NCBI GenBank assembly: GCA_034190875.2
Contig: CM067344.1
Span: forward strand, 33,913,331-33,977,330
Length of the DNA stretch: 64,000 nucleotides
Source: Urechis unicinctus
Lineage: Eukaryota > Annelida > Polychaeta > Xenopneusta > Urechidae
Reading direction: 5' to 3'
The position numbers were made by a program, and so were the translations under genes. The notes beneath the pieces are model-generated. The model saw only the letters and a program-made list of their open reading frames with translations, was not told where the DNA came from and ran no database searches. Positions 15,685 to 29,613 of this stretch are shown here, in pieces (the first letter of the stretch is position 1; each line of letters opens with the position of its first letter).

Positions 15685-15960
15685 AAATTTTCGACATCCT
15701 CTCGAAACATTTAGTATAGCAAGCAGTTTGTGACTTGTTGGTGTTCTTGTAACCAAATAATCCTTCAATGGTTTTTTGTTGTTTGATTTTCCCCGACAAA
15801 AACCTAACATTTTCGACATCCTCTCAAAACATTGAGTATGGCACGTAGTTTGGTGTCAACTAACAACCTAATGGTATGCAACATTATGCGACATATTGGT
15901 GTTCGTATAACCAAATAATCTTGCAATGGTTTTTTGTGGTTTGATTTTCCCAGCTACGAA
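15685..15960. repeat. Local tandem duplication of about 130-150 bp
   Basis: Blocks starting CGACATCCTCTC (15693 and 15813) and ending with AACCAAATAAT...CAATGGTTTTTTGT (15751 and 15909) form two diverged tandem units. A related single block lies at about 31190-31330 in unit 3. Confidence 0.7.
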
Positions 15961-16119
15961 ACATTCATTAGTAGTTTTGTTCGGCATCGATATTATATTA
16001 TGTGGATTCAATTATTTCTCTAAAATCCATTAAGGCAGAAATCCACAGCATCGTTTATTTTATCATATCTTGCATTCACGCGACATTGCCCTAATTTGTG
16101 TTTCCCTTATTTGACGTTT

Positions 16120-16430
16120 TCTTCCCAATCGAGTACCGTATATATAATCGATATTGTAGTGTCTCTTCCGTCTGCTGGAATACACTGGAGACAGCATATT
16201 GCTCTATATGCCATTGTTTATATAGATATATTGGTGATTCATCTGAATCAGCCACTTCACTGCTGGACATTGTCAGAAATGTATATTTGCTTCTTCTTCT
16301 TGATTCTAATGATGCACATAGCGTTGAAACATACAGGAAGCAGCTGTTCACATGATGTCACCATGAATGTATCTCAGACAATCTGGCACCTTGTAAAATG
16401 TCACAAAACGCCTTTATATTACGTTTAACA
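16120..16430. repeat. Module shared with 22090-22550
   Basis: Diverged match to unit 2: CACTGGAGAC, TATTGGTGAT, CACATAGC and TCTGGCACC...GTCACAA occur in the same order in both places. The plus frame here ends with a WHLVKCHK tail and the matching frame at 22.4 kb reads WHQVKGHK. A relic of coding sequence is possible, but I recognise no protein family. Confidence 0.55.
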
Positions 16431-19400
16431 ATCAGTCACAGGCACCATATCATATATTCGTATTCATTGTGCCATTTGGGTCGTGCATGCCAATATTGTT
16501 CACTTGTTATGTAGTAACTAGGATGTTTTTGTTATAACATTCCCATCGTACATCAATATTTTCGTCATGAAGCACGTGCATCCAAGTGAAACGGGCAGAT
16601 AAGCTAGATCATGAATACGTCTTGACTTTTGTCATCTGTGATCTTTGCTCATCCCTTAGGCAGATTTCTGCGTTCCGAATCAAGCATTGTATCCTCATTC
16701 ATATTGTTCAATAAACAAACACCTACAATGATTTTATTCTATTTTACTAGTCTAACCATAAGCGCATCCAAATTAATATAATTTAATATGTAATTCCTCT
16801 AGAAATGGTAGTCTTGGCGTACATCAGCATAATGGCTCGAATTAGGCATTCTCTTTATGAAAGTACAGTGTCACACAAAAACCCGATTTGTGTATATGAC
16901 CAAAAAAAAATTTGCAATATTTCTCTACAGATTTATGTTTTTGGCTGATTCGATGCAAGCCAGAAGCGACCCATTTGGCAGAATTTATTAGTCCAGCTGT
17001 TTGTTATAGAAAATGTAGTGTTTTAGCGGATGAGACAATAGCCTAAGAAATATGCTTACATATGCTGCACACTGCTGATGTAAAGAATGATGCATCAAAC
17101 GGTTGGCACTGAAACATAACAAGAGAGTGGATGGTGGCTCGACAGTCCCATTGTAAAACGAAACATAAATATCGAAATTTCCTTGTATATATATCTTGCA
17201 TCCCGAACTAGATATTAATGGCTTGGATTACTCTCTATTGTGGTAGTAACCGTCCATCTCAACACTGCTTCCTTGTTGATGTTGTGCGCTAGTTTATAAA
17301 TTGAGAAGAATGACGTTACATAACCCTGTAACTTCAGTAACATGAGGTCAAAACGTTTTTTATTGTACATATACAAACTCTTCTTATGTCGCACGCTTGC
17401 TGTAAGTTTCGTGGAAGTTCTCTACATTCCCGATACAGCATAGACACAATTGTGATCATTAAACGACAAAGTCATAATCATTATATAACATAAGGAACAG
17501 CTGTTCAATCTATCGTTTGGCTTTAATGAATAGCGGAACGTGAAGTAAATATCGAGGTATGCAATATCCGACAGACTAACAGCAGCACAACGCGCCAACT
17601 GAAGCTCTTTTGGATTAATGTTGCAGCTTTTAAGTTCTTTTTCCTCATATAAGAACGCATATCTTTGCAACAATGAATAACGTCAGATGCTGATGCATTA
17701 TAGTACTGCAAGAAATAGTATTTAAAGTTGGAATAAAGCCAATCATAGTAAGCAAACACCCTTACTGACAGGGAAAATATGGGCTTCATATTTATCTACG
17801 ACATAGCATTGACACTGGTAATGAATCGTTAACCTTCTTTTTACTACACAGTGGCCTACATTACTGTTGGTAGCAGGCACTGGTTTCTGCTTACCTCCAT
17901 ATGCAGCGTCAGCTGCTACTGCGACGCTCTTTGGTTGTACTACTTGTATGAAATATTCGGAATCATTTTCACAGATGCTATGTCTGTTAGACAGTGAAAG
18001 GTGTGTGTGTCGATGAAGTATTAGTGGTGCTAGTAGGGAGCAGTGGTACCATAGACAATAAGTTTAGCTCCATCACTTTTTGATCATTTATACGACAATG
18101 GCTACAATTATTTAAATTTATCGTCAATCATCTTATTCAAATAGAATAGTAATCTGATACTCACATCAGGAAAAAGGAAACGCATATTCCAGAATATTGT
18201 GGGGAGGATACTGAGAAGACAAAATACACCATCCCCTTAATATGGCCGCACAGTATAAGTTCCTAATCGCTCTTTAGAATAGTCTGCCGCGTTTTGAACC
18301 AACGCGTTGAGATATACTGCTATCCCAAAATGCGTCCAAACGGCCATAGTTGAGCGTCAGAGTAAACCTAATCGTGGAACACATAATTAGCATTACTGCT
18401 GTTGCCATGAGCAGCGAGTTTAGCACACAAAAGTTGAAGTTCTATTGTCGCATCCACATGCTGAATTGCATCTTTTCAAACCAAAGTATTTACATATAAT
18501 ATTTGCAACTTACGAAACTGCTCCGACCACGATTCTTAATCAGTTCGTGTGTGCAAGAGCGCTATGGATGGTAGCAGACATCTAATCAAGTGGAAACATA
18601 AAGATACGCTGAGTATCAATTATAGAGATGAGATAATAGTCGATCTGGCTTCAGTGTATTTCTGCTGCTTATCAGAAATCTAATATCTGTACTTGCCAAT
18701 TGTTATGTAAATCCTGGTCAAACTGGATAATATCGACTGACGCAACATTTCCTGCTCTGCCGAAATCAAGGCATTACCAAGGCTACGAAACGTGCTAAAT
18801 ACGTGATAAACAGCTTATTGGCAAGAAGGTGGGTGCAAATATCAACCTACCAACGCGTCTGTTGTTACCAACAATGACCTCAATTAGGTATTATGCCACT
18901 TGAACGGTCTAAAGCATCGTAGGTTATGTTTCTATGAATAGTGTAAAATACATATAATTGGTGAATTTATGTCTTTCATGGCCTTGAATTAACGTTCCGC
19001 TTCATAATAGCTGTGGTGAACGGTAACCTCGGGGTTTTTGTGCATACCAAAGCGGATTTTTGTCAAATTTCTAACGAATGCCATCCTCATAACTATTTTA
19101 TTCAATTGCCTTATAAAGTTCGATGTCAGATGTATAATTCAATTGTCATGTTACGGCTACTGTTTTGATACATGTTTATTACAGCCCAGGTATTTGGATG
19201 CAACACCGTAACAAAGGGTCGATATATATTATCCATGAAATCATACAACAGTTAATATTATTAGAAATGTGAAACATTAATTGGCTTCTGTTATTTACTT
19301 CTCTCACAGTTCACGTTCCGATGTATACCATGCGTGCACCGTTATGATTCGTCAAAGTGGAATAACTCACTAATAAGCCGTTTCATCGTCGTTACGTGAC

Positions 19401-19605
19401 GAATATTACACATGAGGTATCTGTACTGCATACAATTATCATAAAAGCTATATAGCGAGAATATATTCGACAAGCAAGGCCATTAGAGCCCTAAGCAATC
19501 TCATCCTGAAATATGCGCTGCATTTATTGCAGGTCATAAAAACCTCTGATGACTATCAATATTCTGCAGAATTAATCCCATAAGAAATCAGTTATTTCGA
19601 TCACT

Positions 19606-22600
19606 AGAAGCCATTTTCATTCGACATGGCCAATTTACAAGCCAATTGTATGACCAATTTCCAATATTGCGTTCCTCCTCAGGCGACCAACTATTTACCA
19701 CCCGACCTACACATAGACCCTGTGTGTGATCGGTATCCAATATGCAATGTGTGTCTATATATACCACTTGGTTTCTCTCGATACCATTTTTTCACTCCCT
19801 GGGAACCATTTAAATGTCGAATTACAGCACCTCTATGTAAATATGAAATACACCCGAAAACAATTTTGCTTGAATCTGCGACGTTGAAGGTTAAATGTAT
19901 CAGTTTCATAATACATCATAGACCCCATTTGTTTCACTCTCACAACAACGTAAATATAAATGTCGATTGTTATGTTGATTGGCAATTACAGCAGTGGACA
20001 CGCTTTCGGCAACTTATTACGCGTGACCACACTGACGTCATTAGTCCCTCAATGTGTGTGAAGAAATTAATTCTTGCTGTAGTGCTGCCGCATCAGTAAT
20101 GATAACCTTATTCATCGTAAATCAGATCAATCTCATCCTCACTCGTCCTCTATGATCCAAGCCTTAGCATCTTTATGTTCCTACCTACATCAAACATGGA
20201 AATGGCATAAGTTATTCCACTCCTATGTTGCGTATCGTCATGTTTCAGATATATTGCCGTCTTCAATTCTTAAGCTTCTATGTAATCATAAATTGTATTA
20301 ACCAGGGATCAAAGGCTATCTAGACAGGTGCGATGAAGCATGCCCGCATATTCTGCTAAGGAAAGCATTAATTGGTATTGCAACGATTGTAATACGGTTC
20401 AAAAATTGTGATCCTTAATATAAATAGGAGGGCTGATGATCGTTAACGTTCAGTCTTCAAAGTTTGCCAAAAGCATCCCAATTCACACCATAGCATTGCC
20501 ATGATTATTATATATCCTGCAATCTGATACCTTATGTTTCATATTGTAGTCTTTTTATGCATCCACATCACATCGCGCGTTGTTTATGCGATTTTTCCCG
20601 AGTATAACTATCCATTCCGCACGAAGCCGAATATTGTCGTGTCTCATCCATCTCATGAATTATATGATTAACGTGCTTTGATGTAAACTGTCATGGAGAG
20701 GAGCTTTGCATTGACGCTACTGCATTGGGTCAGAACATGTGCAGGGCGTGTGCGCGAGTTCACCCATTATGCATATAAAAATAAACACTTTACTATCGTT
20801 TAAGGCCTACATTTGATCACTGCAGCAATAACTCATGACCGGAATCGCTTTGTCGATGACATTGTTAGTCAAATACTCATATTTGTTATGTGCGCAGTGG
20901 CAATACATCTGAATGTTTACTTGAGGGGTATCGATTAAATTAGGCTATGATCTCCACCGATATTTGCAGTGCTATACGTTGCAAATATGCTTAGCAAATA
21001 GCTCCATCAACGGCATGTCGTAGAAGATCGGATCGACAAATCAAATGGAAGTCGCTGATTATTGATATTTCATCATAACACAGTTTTTTTTCTATATTCC
21101 ATTCAATTGTGCTTACAAACGCCGAACGACAACGGTTCCGGCATGGCTGAAGGAGGCGTACGTCCAGTTTGCAATTATGACTATAATTAACAGCTGTGCT
21201 TTAATAATAGCTCCTAGAAGCAATTTTAAATGTCGTGTGGCTACATTTATATTGCGTATAATTGAGATATAAATAATTGCTATTATGTGCTCAATACGAT
21301 ACTTTTGGAAACTAGACGGATCCCACAGGTTGAGTCCACACTCCTGATTCTCCGAGGCACTGTGAGCAAACGACCTTTATCTCATTAGATATCCCTTTCT
21401 CGGGGAGTAAATTTACATCTTGACAACGTCCGTTAGTGCCTCGATTTTATAACATATGCGCATTGGATGTCTATAGTAATCAGCAGCTCATATAACATTC
21501 AATTATATTTAAACACACAAACCACCGAATATCCAAATTAAGTTTTATTGCGTATGGTACCTTGTGAATGTTATCGTGAATAATACACATCGATGTTGAC
21601 ATTAGGACATAATTAATTGAACTGAAGTCATTCAAGTTGTTGTACGTGATGATCTATAAGATTTCTTCATTTAATGGATGTACATCATAGTGAGTGGAAA
21701 TATGGCACAAACCTTCCACTTAACACGTATTTTACGTCTACATGATATAAAGGCTTAACACAGTGACATATAACGAGTTCCAGGTAACAGCATCTTGATC
21801 TAATCTTCATAACTTATTTGCGATTACCATGTTCCAGGTCATTCTTTACATATACCGTTGCGTGTTCCGTTAGTTTACCCAATCACCGTTCTATATATAT
21901 GCTTTTTCATACCGTGTGGAACAAACAGGCTACTTGTATTTGTAGTTAATAAATGGATTTGTGTATTGCGTTAATCTAAGTTAATGCAAACGCAAGCTGT
22001 GGAAGTGAAGTTTTCTTGATAGTCAGGCATACCATTAAAATCAAAGCGTTTGTTACGGCTTCAGAATATCAATTTGTATATATTCCATTTGATCGCTCAC
22101 TCACACTGGAGACTACAGATTCTGTGTATGCAGTTGCTTATATCTTTATTGGTGATCCAGTGTAAGCATTCCTGATTGCGTATATATATAATGGAGAGTT
22201 TTGATTGGACACCGAACAGAAGGTTTTATACAGGGATTATCATAATGCCAGTATATCCTTTATTTAAAACATATCCATCTTAATATCAGATCCATGAGAA
22301 CCCAACATACATCTGATAAGCTGTTTGATGATACACATAGCTCTTGTTGCAACAAATCGAAAGCATCTGTTCAACATGTAGTACTGTTATTAGTAAGAGA
22401 CAAAGCCATGATGTTCTGGCACCAAGTAAAGGGTCACAAGAAGCATTTGCTTTGCGTCTTGCTATCTAATAATGATAGCAACTGGTATTTGGTAGTGGCA
22501 TATGACAAGATAATTTACGTTGCTATACGTTCATCATATCATTGTCAATAATTGAATCCATTGTATCTTTATGGATGGCTGATGTATTTGATGATCTTCC

Positions 22601-25600
22601 ATCCCATAGTCCAGGCTATTTCACCTACTAATCGGCACAATTGTACAACATTATTACGCATTATGATAAGCACCTCGTCATGCATATTCGCGAATCCTCG
22701 TATTCGTTAGTAGCTTCAATTATTCATTTTTAAAAAGCCATAATGAGGCGGCAAAGTCATCCTCATTAGAAATTCATAAGGGACTGTTGTTTATACCATA
22801 GTTTTCCTTAAGTGGATAACGCAACGTGAAGTAAATATCGCGGTCAACAATTGCTACAGACAAACAGGAGGACAAAGCACAATGCGGTTATTGAATTAGA
22901 TGCCATATTCGTACAACCCAACATAATATTAAGGCAGAAACATAATAGTACTGCGACAAGCATTTAACTTGGGATGGAAATCACGCGTGGTAAGCATACA
23001 TTCCAACTCGGAAAAAGACTGAGTGCCAACAATATTTTCCTCTGTTATTAACTATTTGGTTGCCTAGCTTATGAAATGTCGGAAATATTTTTACAGATCC
23101 TATGTCTATGAGTCAAGAACAGGTTATTTTGGCGATAACATCTGTGTGGTGCTGGTAGAAAGCTGTGGTACCACGGCACATACGACAATGGCCGTAACAA
23201 TTTATAGTTATCGTCAATTATATCATGCTGATGAGAGAAATGAATATCAAACGATATTGTGGTGAGGAGGATTGGTAAACAAACTATGCCAACCCCTTAA
23301 TGTGTCCGCGCAGTGTAAGTTCTTACTCGGTCAATAGAATAGTCTGACGTTTTGAACCAATGCACTGAGCCATACTAATACACCAACATACATATTTATA
23401 AGTCAGAGAATATGTGGAATATATAGCCAGAATAAGTGCTGTTGCCATCAGCTGCGCATTTATCAAACTGAAGAAACAATTCTGCTATCGCATCCATCTG
23501 CAAAATCGCTTCTTTTCCATGCCATGTCTATCACAACTAGCATTGATAGCTTTGTTACAATACTTGATTGCTTAAGTACAACGTTGGATGAAGCACCTTG
23601 TTTTGGACCTGACCTTCAACGTATCCCTTTACAAATTAGATGTACAGATCCTACCTGTTGTGATAGTTGTCCATCAAAGACATTGGTAAATGAATGACAT
23701 ACTTGGTTGACAAACAACCTCATATCATATTGTATTGTAATATTTTCTGGAGTAACGAATGGAAAAAACATCAATATCCCAGCGAGCGTATTCCATATTT
23801 TTCTCTTTTATAGATAGACTAGTGGGAATTCGGTATCACAAAGGGCCACCAAGTGCTGAACTCATACATTGAGAGCCCCTCATTTGGCAAATAATGCTTA
23901 GAATTTCAGTTTATAATGCTGTAATGTCTGCGTATGATCGAAAACCTAATGAATGTACGATAATCGCGATTAAATGTTTATGACAGATTGCACTGAAAAT
24001 TGTCAATGAACGTATCGATTTCGTCGTAATTGTTTCCTTTCTGGTGCTTAGCATAAACGTGATACTCTAAGTATGAATATTCATGACCATTAAAGCCGAC
24101 GTGGCAGAATATTGTGCTAGGGAACAAGTAAGAAATGAAATCATGCTGGATGTTCTTTCAAAACCATTGAGTCAATATTAGTATGCAAGGCTAGAGAATA
24201 CTGGGTACTTTGCTTATCAATCAGCCACTTTTAACTGACAGCACCTCTGTAGACTTCACTTTGGATTTGCTTACCAACACTACGGTTTTTGTTTGGTAAG
24301 GGGTGGGGGATTCAGTTCTGGTAGATAATAATGTTATATAAATGCATAGACGCGGTACAATGGTTTAGGCGGGTATAGGAACCCCTTTAGTCTAAATGCA
24401 AAGTTGATGTCATTCATTCTAATCTGAAACAAAAAGTGTGCATTATTATTATTATATTACATTCACGTATTTCTTTGGCAACCTGCAGAACTAACATTCG
24501 CAATAAAGTTTACAACCATCAAGTAAAATCTTATTCTATTAATAAGCTGCCCGGTCTATGATTATTAATCAGTAACCAACACGGAAAAACACTTTTAGGT
24601 CCCAATAAAGTGACCTGTGGGAAATGTGGCAAATTGAATCGAGGTGGTTCGTTTGTAAAAACGCTGCGGATGCCAGCAGGCATCAAGCAATCTAATAGGG
24701 CGGAAGCATAAGAAATTCAGAGTGTATTGAATACAAGCTGTCTTAATAGTCAATCTAGCTTTAATGCAGCTTCCCAGCTAACGAGCAAAAAGCAAACCTG
24801 CATGTCTGCTGCCTGTCAGAACTTCCTTATATGAACAAATTCATTCCGAGGATGCGTCTATTAAGTACCTTGACCGATACGATATGTTCTAAAGACATTT
24901 GGGTGATTGGTCGGCAACAACGAACAATATGAAACTGCGGATTATGTCACTCGTGGTCATGCTGGATAAGGCTGACTGAAGACATAGTTGCTTTTGTGAC
25001 AGAATCAACCCATCACCATGGACTAACGTATCACTTGTTAACAACAACTACCTCAATTACATATCAGAGAACTGCTACTTGTTACATATATGCCTCAATC
25101 GTGTACTTCACTTGGTATTTACAAGCACCAGTTATATATCGTTACGGGAAAAGCAAACAATGACCGCAACAACCGATTAGTGTACATGTTATTCAGGGAC
25201 AGGGCATGCCAGACTGATATTTGACATTCAATCGTGCAATCACTCATTGGTTCATCTGTTCCAACGGATTCCGCTCAGCAATCACGAAAAAACAATGCAA
25301 TCGTCAATTCCAAGAAAGTCAGCTGGGCCAAGTGATTTGACGATGCCATATATTCCATTCGGCCTGACGTAATTTTTTAGTACCGTTACGAACATTTCAT
25401 GCTAAGATGGTTGATCAGAATCTACCAGTAAATGACAGGAAGGTCAATGTATATCGTCATGTATATAAAGCTACTACATAGGTACGCGTGTATGTCAATA
25501 AATCCGTCCAGGATGGTATTTGTACGGCATTGAGTATCGTAGGTTCTGGTTGTAGGAATATTGTACATTACACCTCATCGGTTAATTATGTCCATCGCGG

Positions 25601-26110
25601 CTTCAAATTAATGCTCTAGTAAATGTTTCGCGTTACAGTACACTGTAACAAAGGATCTGTGGACTTTATCCATGTAATTCATTCAACAATAAAATTTATC
25701 AGTCATTTGAAAAAATTAACTTCTGTTATTTACATATGTGACACCAAATCATTAAGGGGCAGTGCACGCAAAACAAGTGTGTCACCTTATATTTTGCATG
25801 CACAGCGATGGTTTTGTTAAAAAAATGGGCGAACGTGATTTGCAGGGGAGGAAATACCCATCCGTAAGCCGTTTGGCAAGTATTACTTGGTGAATATCAT
25901 ACTAAATGAGGTTACTGTACTGCATGCAATTATCACAAAAGCAATAACACGACCCAACGCTGTCGCGCCTGATTTATATTGTGAATACGTTATAGAAGCA
26001 AGACCATTAGAATCGTAAGTATTCTCATACTGAAATACCTACTGCAATTATTGCATAAGAAATAAACAACTCAATATACCGCAGAATGAATCACATAAGG
26101 AAACAGTAAC
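19606..26110. repeat. Long tandem repeat unit 2 (about 6.5 kb)
   Basis: Bounded by the TTTCCATTCGAC-type landmark at both ends (TTTTCATTCGAC at 19613 and TTTCCATTCGAC at 26128). It contains the same ordered anchors as unit 1, apart from the 14.1-kb module, which I could not find here. A 157-codon plus-strand frame at 19626-20099 starts at the boundary, but the frame is not kept at 8.5 or 26.1 kb, so I do not call it a gene. Confidence 0.6.
22294..22551 (+). other. Open frame of 85 codons inside unit 2, possibly a coding relic
   Basis: I do not recognise the product. The C-terminal half has a protein-like composition (WHQVKGHK, then hydrophobic and polar residues with several Tyr). The diverged copy in unit 1 (about 16330-16427) preserves the WHxVKxHK pattern in frame but stops soon after. 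With only two copies this could simply be nucleotide similarity read in the same frame. There is no start context or splice evidence. Confidence 0.15.
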
Positions 26111-29100
26111 AACGCTCACAAGAAGCGATTTCCATTCGACAAAGGCAATTTCCTGGCCAATATCCATTTACCACTTGCTTTCTCTCCTTTACTGGGGAAC
26201 ATTGCAATGTCGAAATACAGCACCTCTATCTTTAATAGTTTCATATAAATATAGTATAGGTTATTGATATTTGCTCTAATATAGAAATACATTCTGAGAT
26301 TAATACATTCTGCGAGATGTATTATAATGTCAGTTTTATAATACGGCATACAACCCATTTATCGTAACCGCATAACAATGTATATACATATGTCGATATT
26401 GATGTTGATTGAAAAAGGCAGTACTTGAACACGCTTTAAACTATTTATTATGGGTGTCTACAAGCCAACGTTACAGTCCACGAATACATCTTGCTGTAAT
26501 GTTGCCGCATCAGTAAGTTTAACTTTATGCATCATGAATCAAGCATCCTGTCACCCACATTCATCCTTTATCATCCAAGTTTCTAGGTATTTCTTTTCCT
26601 TGTTTCAACTACCCATATCACAGTTCCGGTATTTTAACATATTCAAACAAGGAAACTGAATGCGTTATTATATGAGGACTTTAATTGCATCCCGATCCCA
26701 ATTGTAATGTTTATGATAAATCGTGAATTCCGAAATATAGTGTTCTATTTTGTGGTTGCATATTACATCCATGTCGCAACCAGTGAAGAGCTATATTCCG
26801 CAATGAACCGGATATCGTAGCATGTCGTGTCTGGTCCATTGGCTTAATTACTAAGGAGGCAAAATATTTATCAAGAACAGCTCATTTCCATAAAAACTAT
26901 GGTGATCGATCTGTATGCCTTACCAATTGACCCTAGTTTAAAGCCCACGTAACATTGCAACCTTAATTACAAAATAGCATTAAAATGGTCGAACATTCCA
27001 TGCTTTTGATGAAGAGGTCGTGACATTTCCTTACAATGGAAATGCGTTGTCATGTGCACTTTCAAAAATTTTTCATGCTCAAGTTATATGCAGCATATGT
27101 TGCTGATGATCCTTTATGGGATCGGAATGTTTGCCGTGTTGTTCATAAGATCAATTGAAACAGATCAGCAACATTGTACCAATTTTCACACCAGGTGTGA
27201 GTTCGTCGAAACGTCCATTAAAACACATTATTAAAGTCAAATGATGTAGGGTATGCCTCGGCGTAAGAGTGCCAAGATAGTACAATTGAGCGTTTTGCTG
27301 TCATCTCACATCGGTGTAGGGGTTTTCATAAAAAAGATTACTTGAAGGTGCATGAACTCATAATTGAACCAAGTTTATGGCATAGATGAGACGCTAGTTT
27401 GCTAAATGGGATTGTCAGGTGTCGGTAAGCATAAGATAGATTCTTGCTGCTTCGCATTTTCATACGATGTATTGTCAGGTCACCAGATCGTTTTTATCCT
27501 GTATTGAACGTGTGGTAAATATACAGAACGAATGAAGATTTGTACAACTTCATCATTGTGGATAGATTTGACCAATCACTTGCATCGCAAACACATGTCT
27601 CAGGTTAGCCTTACTATCTGAATCTATGGACTATACAAATAATGCAAATTAGTATTTGACATCATATATTTTATTGCATATTGAGCAAATCCTTCCTCGC
27701 GCTTAAAGCATTATATTCTCTATATGAATCATCACTTATATCATAGCTACCAAACAGATAATTGATAAACCAAGATGTCGCTTTCACAACAAAGGCAAAC
27801 GCGGGACAGATGAGCCCAAGTCATCGCAATCACCATCTTCTCCTGGTTGGCTTTCAAACATAACCGGCTAAGTCTGCATGCTTTGATGTAAGCCGATATG
27901 AAGAGCAGCCTTTCCTAGGACGTTGGCGAGGTCGCATTTGATCATAACATGTGTAGGGCCTAGGCGCTAGTGAGACCTTTTTGCTACCTTATATACCTTA
28001 TTCGATCACTTAAACCATCGATAATGATCGAAACCGCTTTATAGATGACAGGCTACGTCATATATTTTATGTGCGTAGTGACTATGAGCGTTTTACTGAA
28101 GGGTAATCATTAACGTTTGTTGAAATGTGACCATTATGTTCGAGTATAGATTGATCTTCTATATCACACAGAGCAAACCACACATCGCTTATTCACAACA
28201 CAATTTAGACGATTGACTATTTTCTTCTTCTCATACATATGTTTGATATATAAGCAGTGACAATATATCTGAATACTTTACTTGAAGGGTCAAGATTAGA
28301 ATAGGATATTAATGATTGCACATAACAACGAACTCGAATATTAATTAATCTTTCTGTATCACACACTGAACATCCCATATGGTTTATGCAGAATTTGCCT
28401 ATGGTTCATTGAGAATGTTTTAGTGCTAGGCTACACAAATATTATATCAAAAGCACAGTGTAGATGATTTGGTTGACAAATCACATGGTCATTTGGCAGA
28501 AGCTGATTATTTATGTTCCAACATTACATAGATGTTTGCTATATTGCATTCAATCGTGGTTCACAATCGTCTACCTACCAGATGCTGATAAGTTGGCTAA
28601 ATTGGGCTTACATCTAATGTGCAGTTATGACTGTTATTAAAGACGGGGCTCTTATACTTGATATTCGCTTGCCATTTAATGGAAGTTATCTAGATACCTG
28701 AAGCAATTTTTGGCATAAAGTGTGCATTACGGAAAAAACGTTTATACGTTCAATTGCAATCAACCTATTTTTTATGATGTGTGTTGGTGCGACAGAAGTA
28801 TAATGAATAGAACTCTACAACTGTGTGACGGAGGCTAACATATTATAGAACAAGCTTAATTCACTAACAATATCCTTATCCGCCGAAACCATGAAATTTG
28901 CAATACTTTACTAAATGTCTGTTTTATTTGTTATGAGAATAACTACATACTTCTACTTGATTAATTAGTATTTATACCATTAATTTCCGCTCTTTGACGT
29001 CTCAAATGCATACATCATCCGTTTAACTTCCTCTGCTAATAAAGCAGCACATGTTGGATGTGGAATTTCTCTCCTTATCCATCTTTCAATTACATAATTG

Positions 29101-29455
29101 ATGACACTAAATGTGTACCTCGTGAAAGTACATATGATGGAAATATGGTAGGTGTTTTTGTCTTCTCCGGCAGTTTAATTGTACAATAAATGCGTCTAAT
29201 ATGAAGGTACATTATGATATAAATACTGCCGGTAAAAAACTATCAGCATGTTTCCGATATACCCTCTTGTCCCAATCTAAATATAATGGGTTCGTTTGGG
29301 TACAGATTGCGCCTGGGTTTGTCTGCACATAACAAAGGTTGGTGTTCTCTGCACGTTTTGTAACATGCACTTAGAAGGTATGTAATTAATGCAATGGCTA
29401 CGCTTTTTCAGTGGTGCAATAGTTGTGCAAAGTGGTGCTTGTCATAATCCAGGGG

Positions 29456-29613
<158 letters not shown>

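Larger units (their letters stand above)
8493..19605. repeat. Long tandem repeat unit 1 (about 11.1 kb)
   Basis: I define the unit by the boundary landmark AAGAAGCGATTTCCATTCGAC (about 8500), found diverged at 19606, 26111 and 32942. Further landmarks recur in the same order in the other units: near 10345 (like 1430, 20830, 28020), 11940 (like 21695, 29140), 14145 (like 30878), 16330 (like 22410) and 18222 (like 6793, 23276). Similarity to units 2 and 3 is patchy and heavily interrupted by indels. No host gene was recognised inside. Confidence 0.6.

Noticed and set aside
19626..20099. 157-codon plus-strand ORF, the longest outside the retrotransposons
   Set aside because: It lies on a repeat landmark whose other copies (8.5, 26.1 kb) do not keep the frame. 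The composition is unremarkable and no motif was seen.
23330..23380. tRNA-like A-box/B-box words on the minus strand (GGCTCAGTGCATTGG, GGTTCAAAAC), also at 18290 and 6880
   Set aside because: The two boxes overlap instead of being 30-60 bp apart, no cloverleaf can be drawn, and they belong to the long repeat module. A SINE head is not supported.
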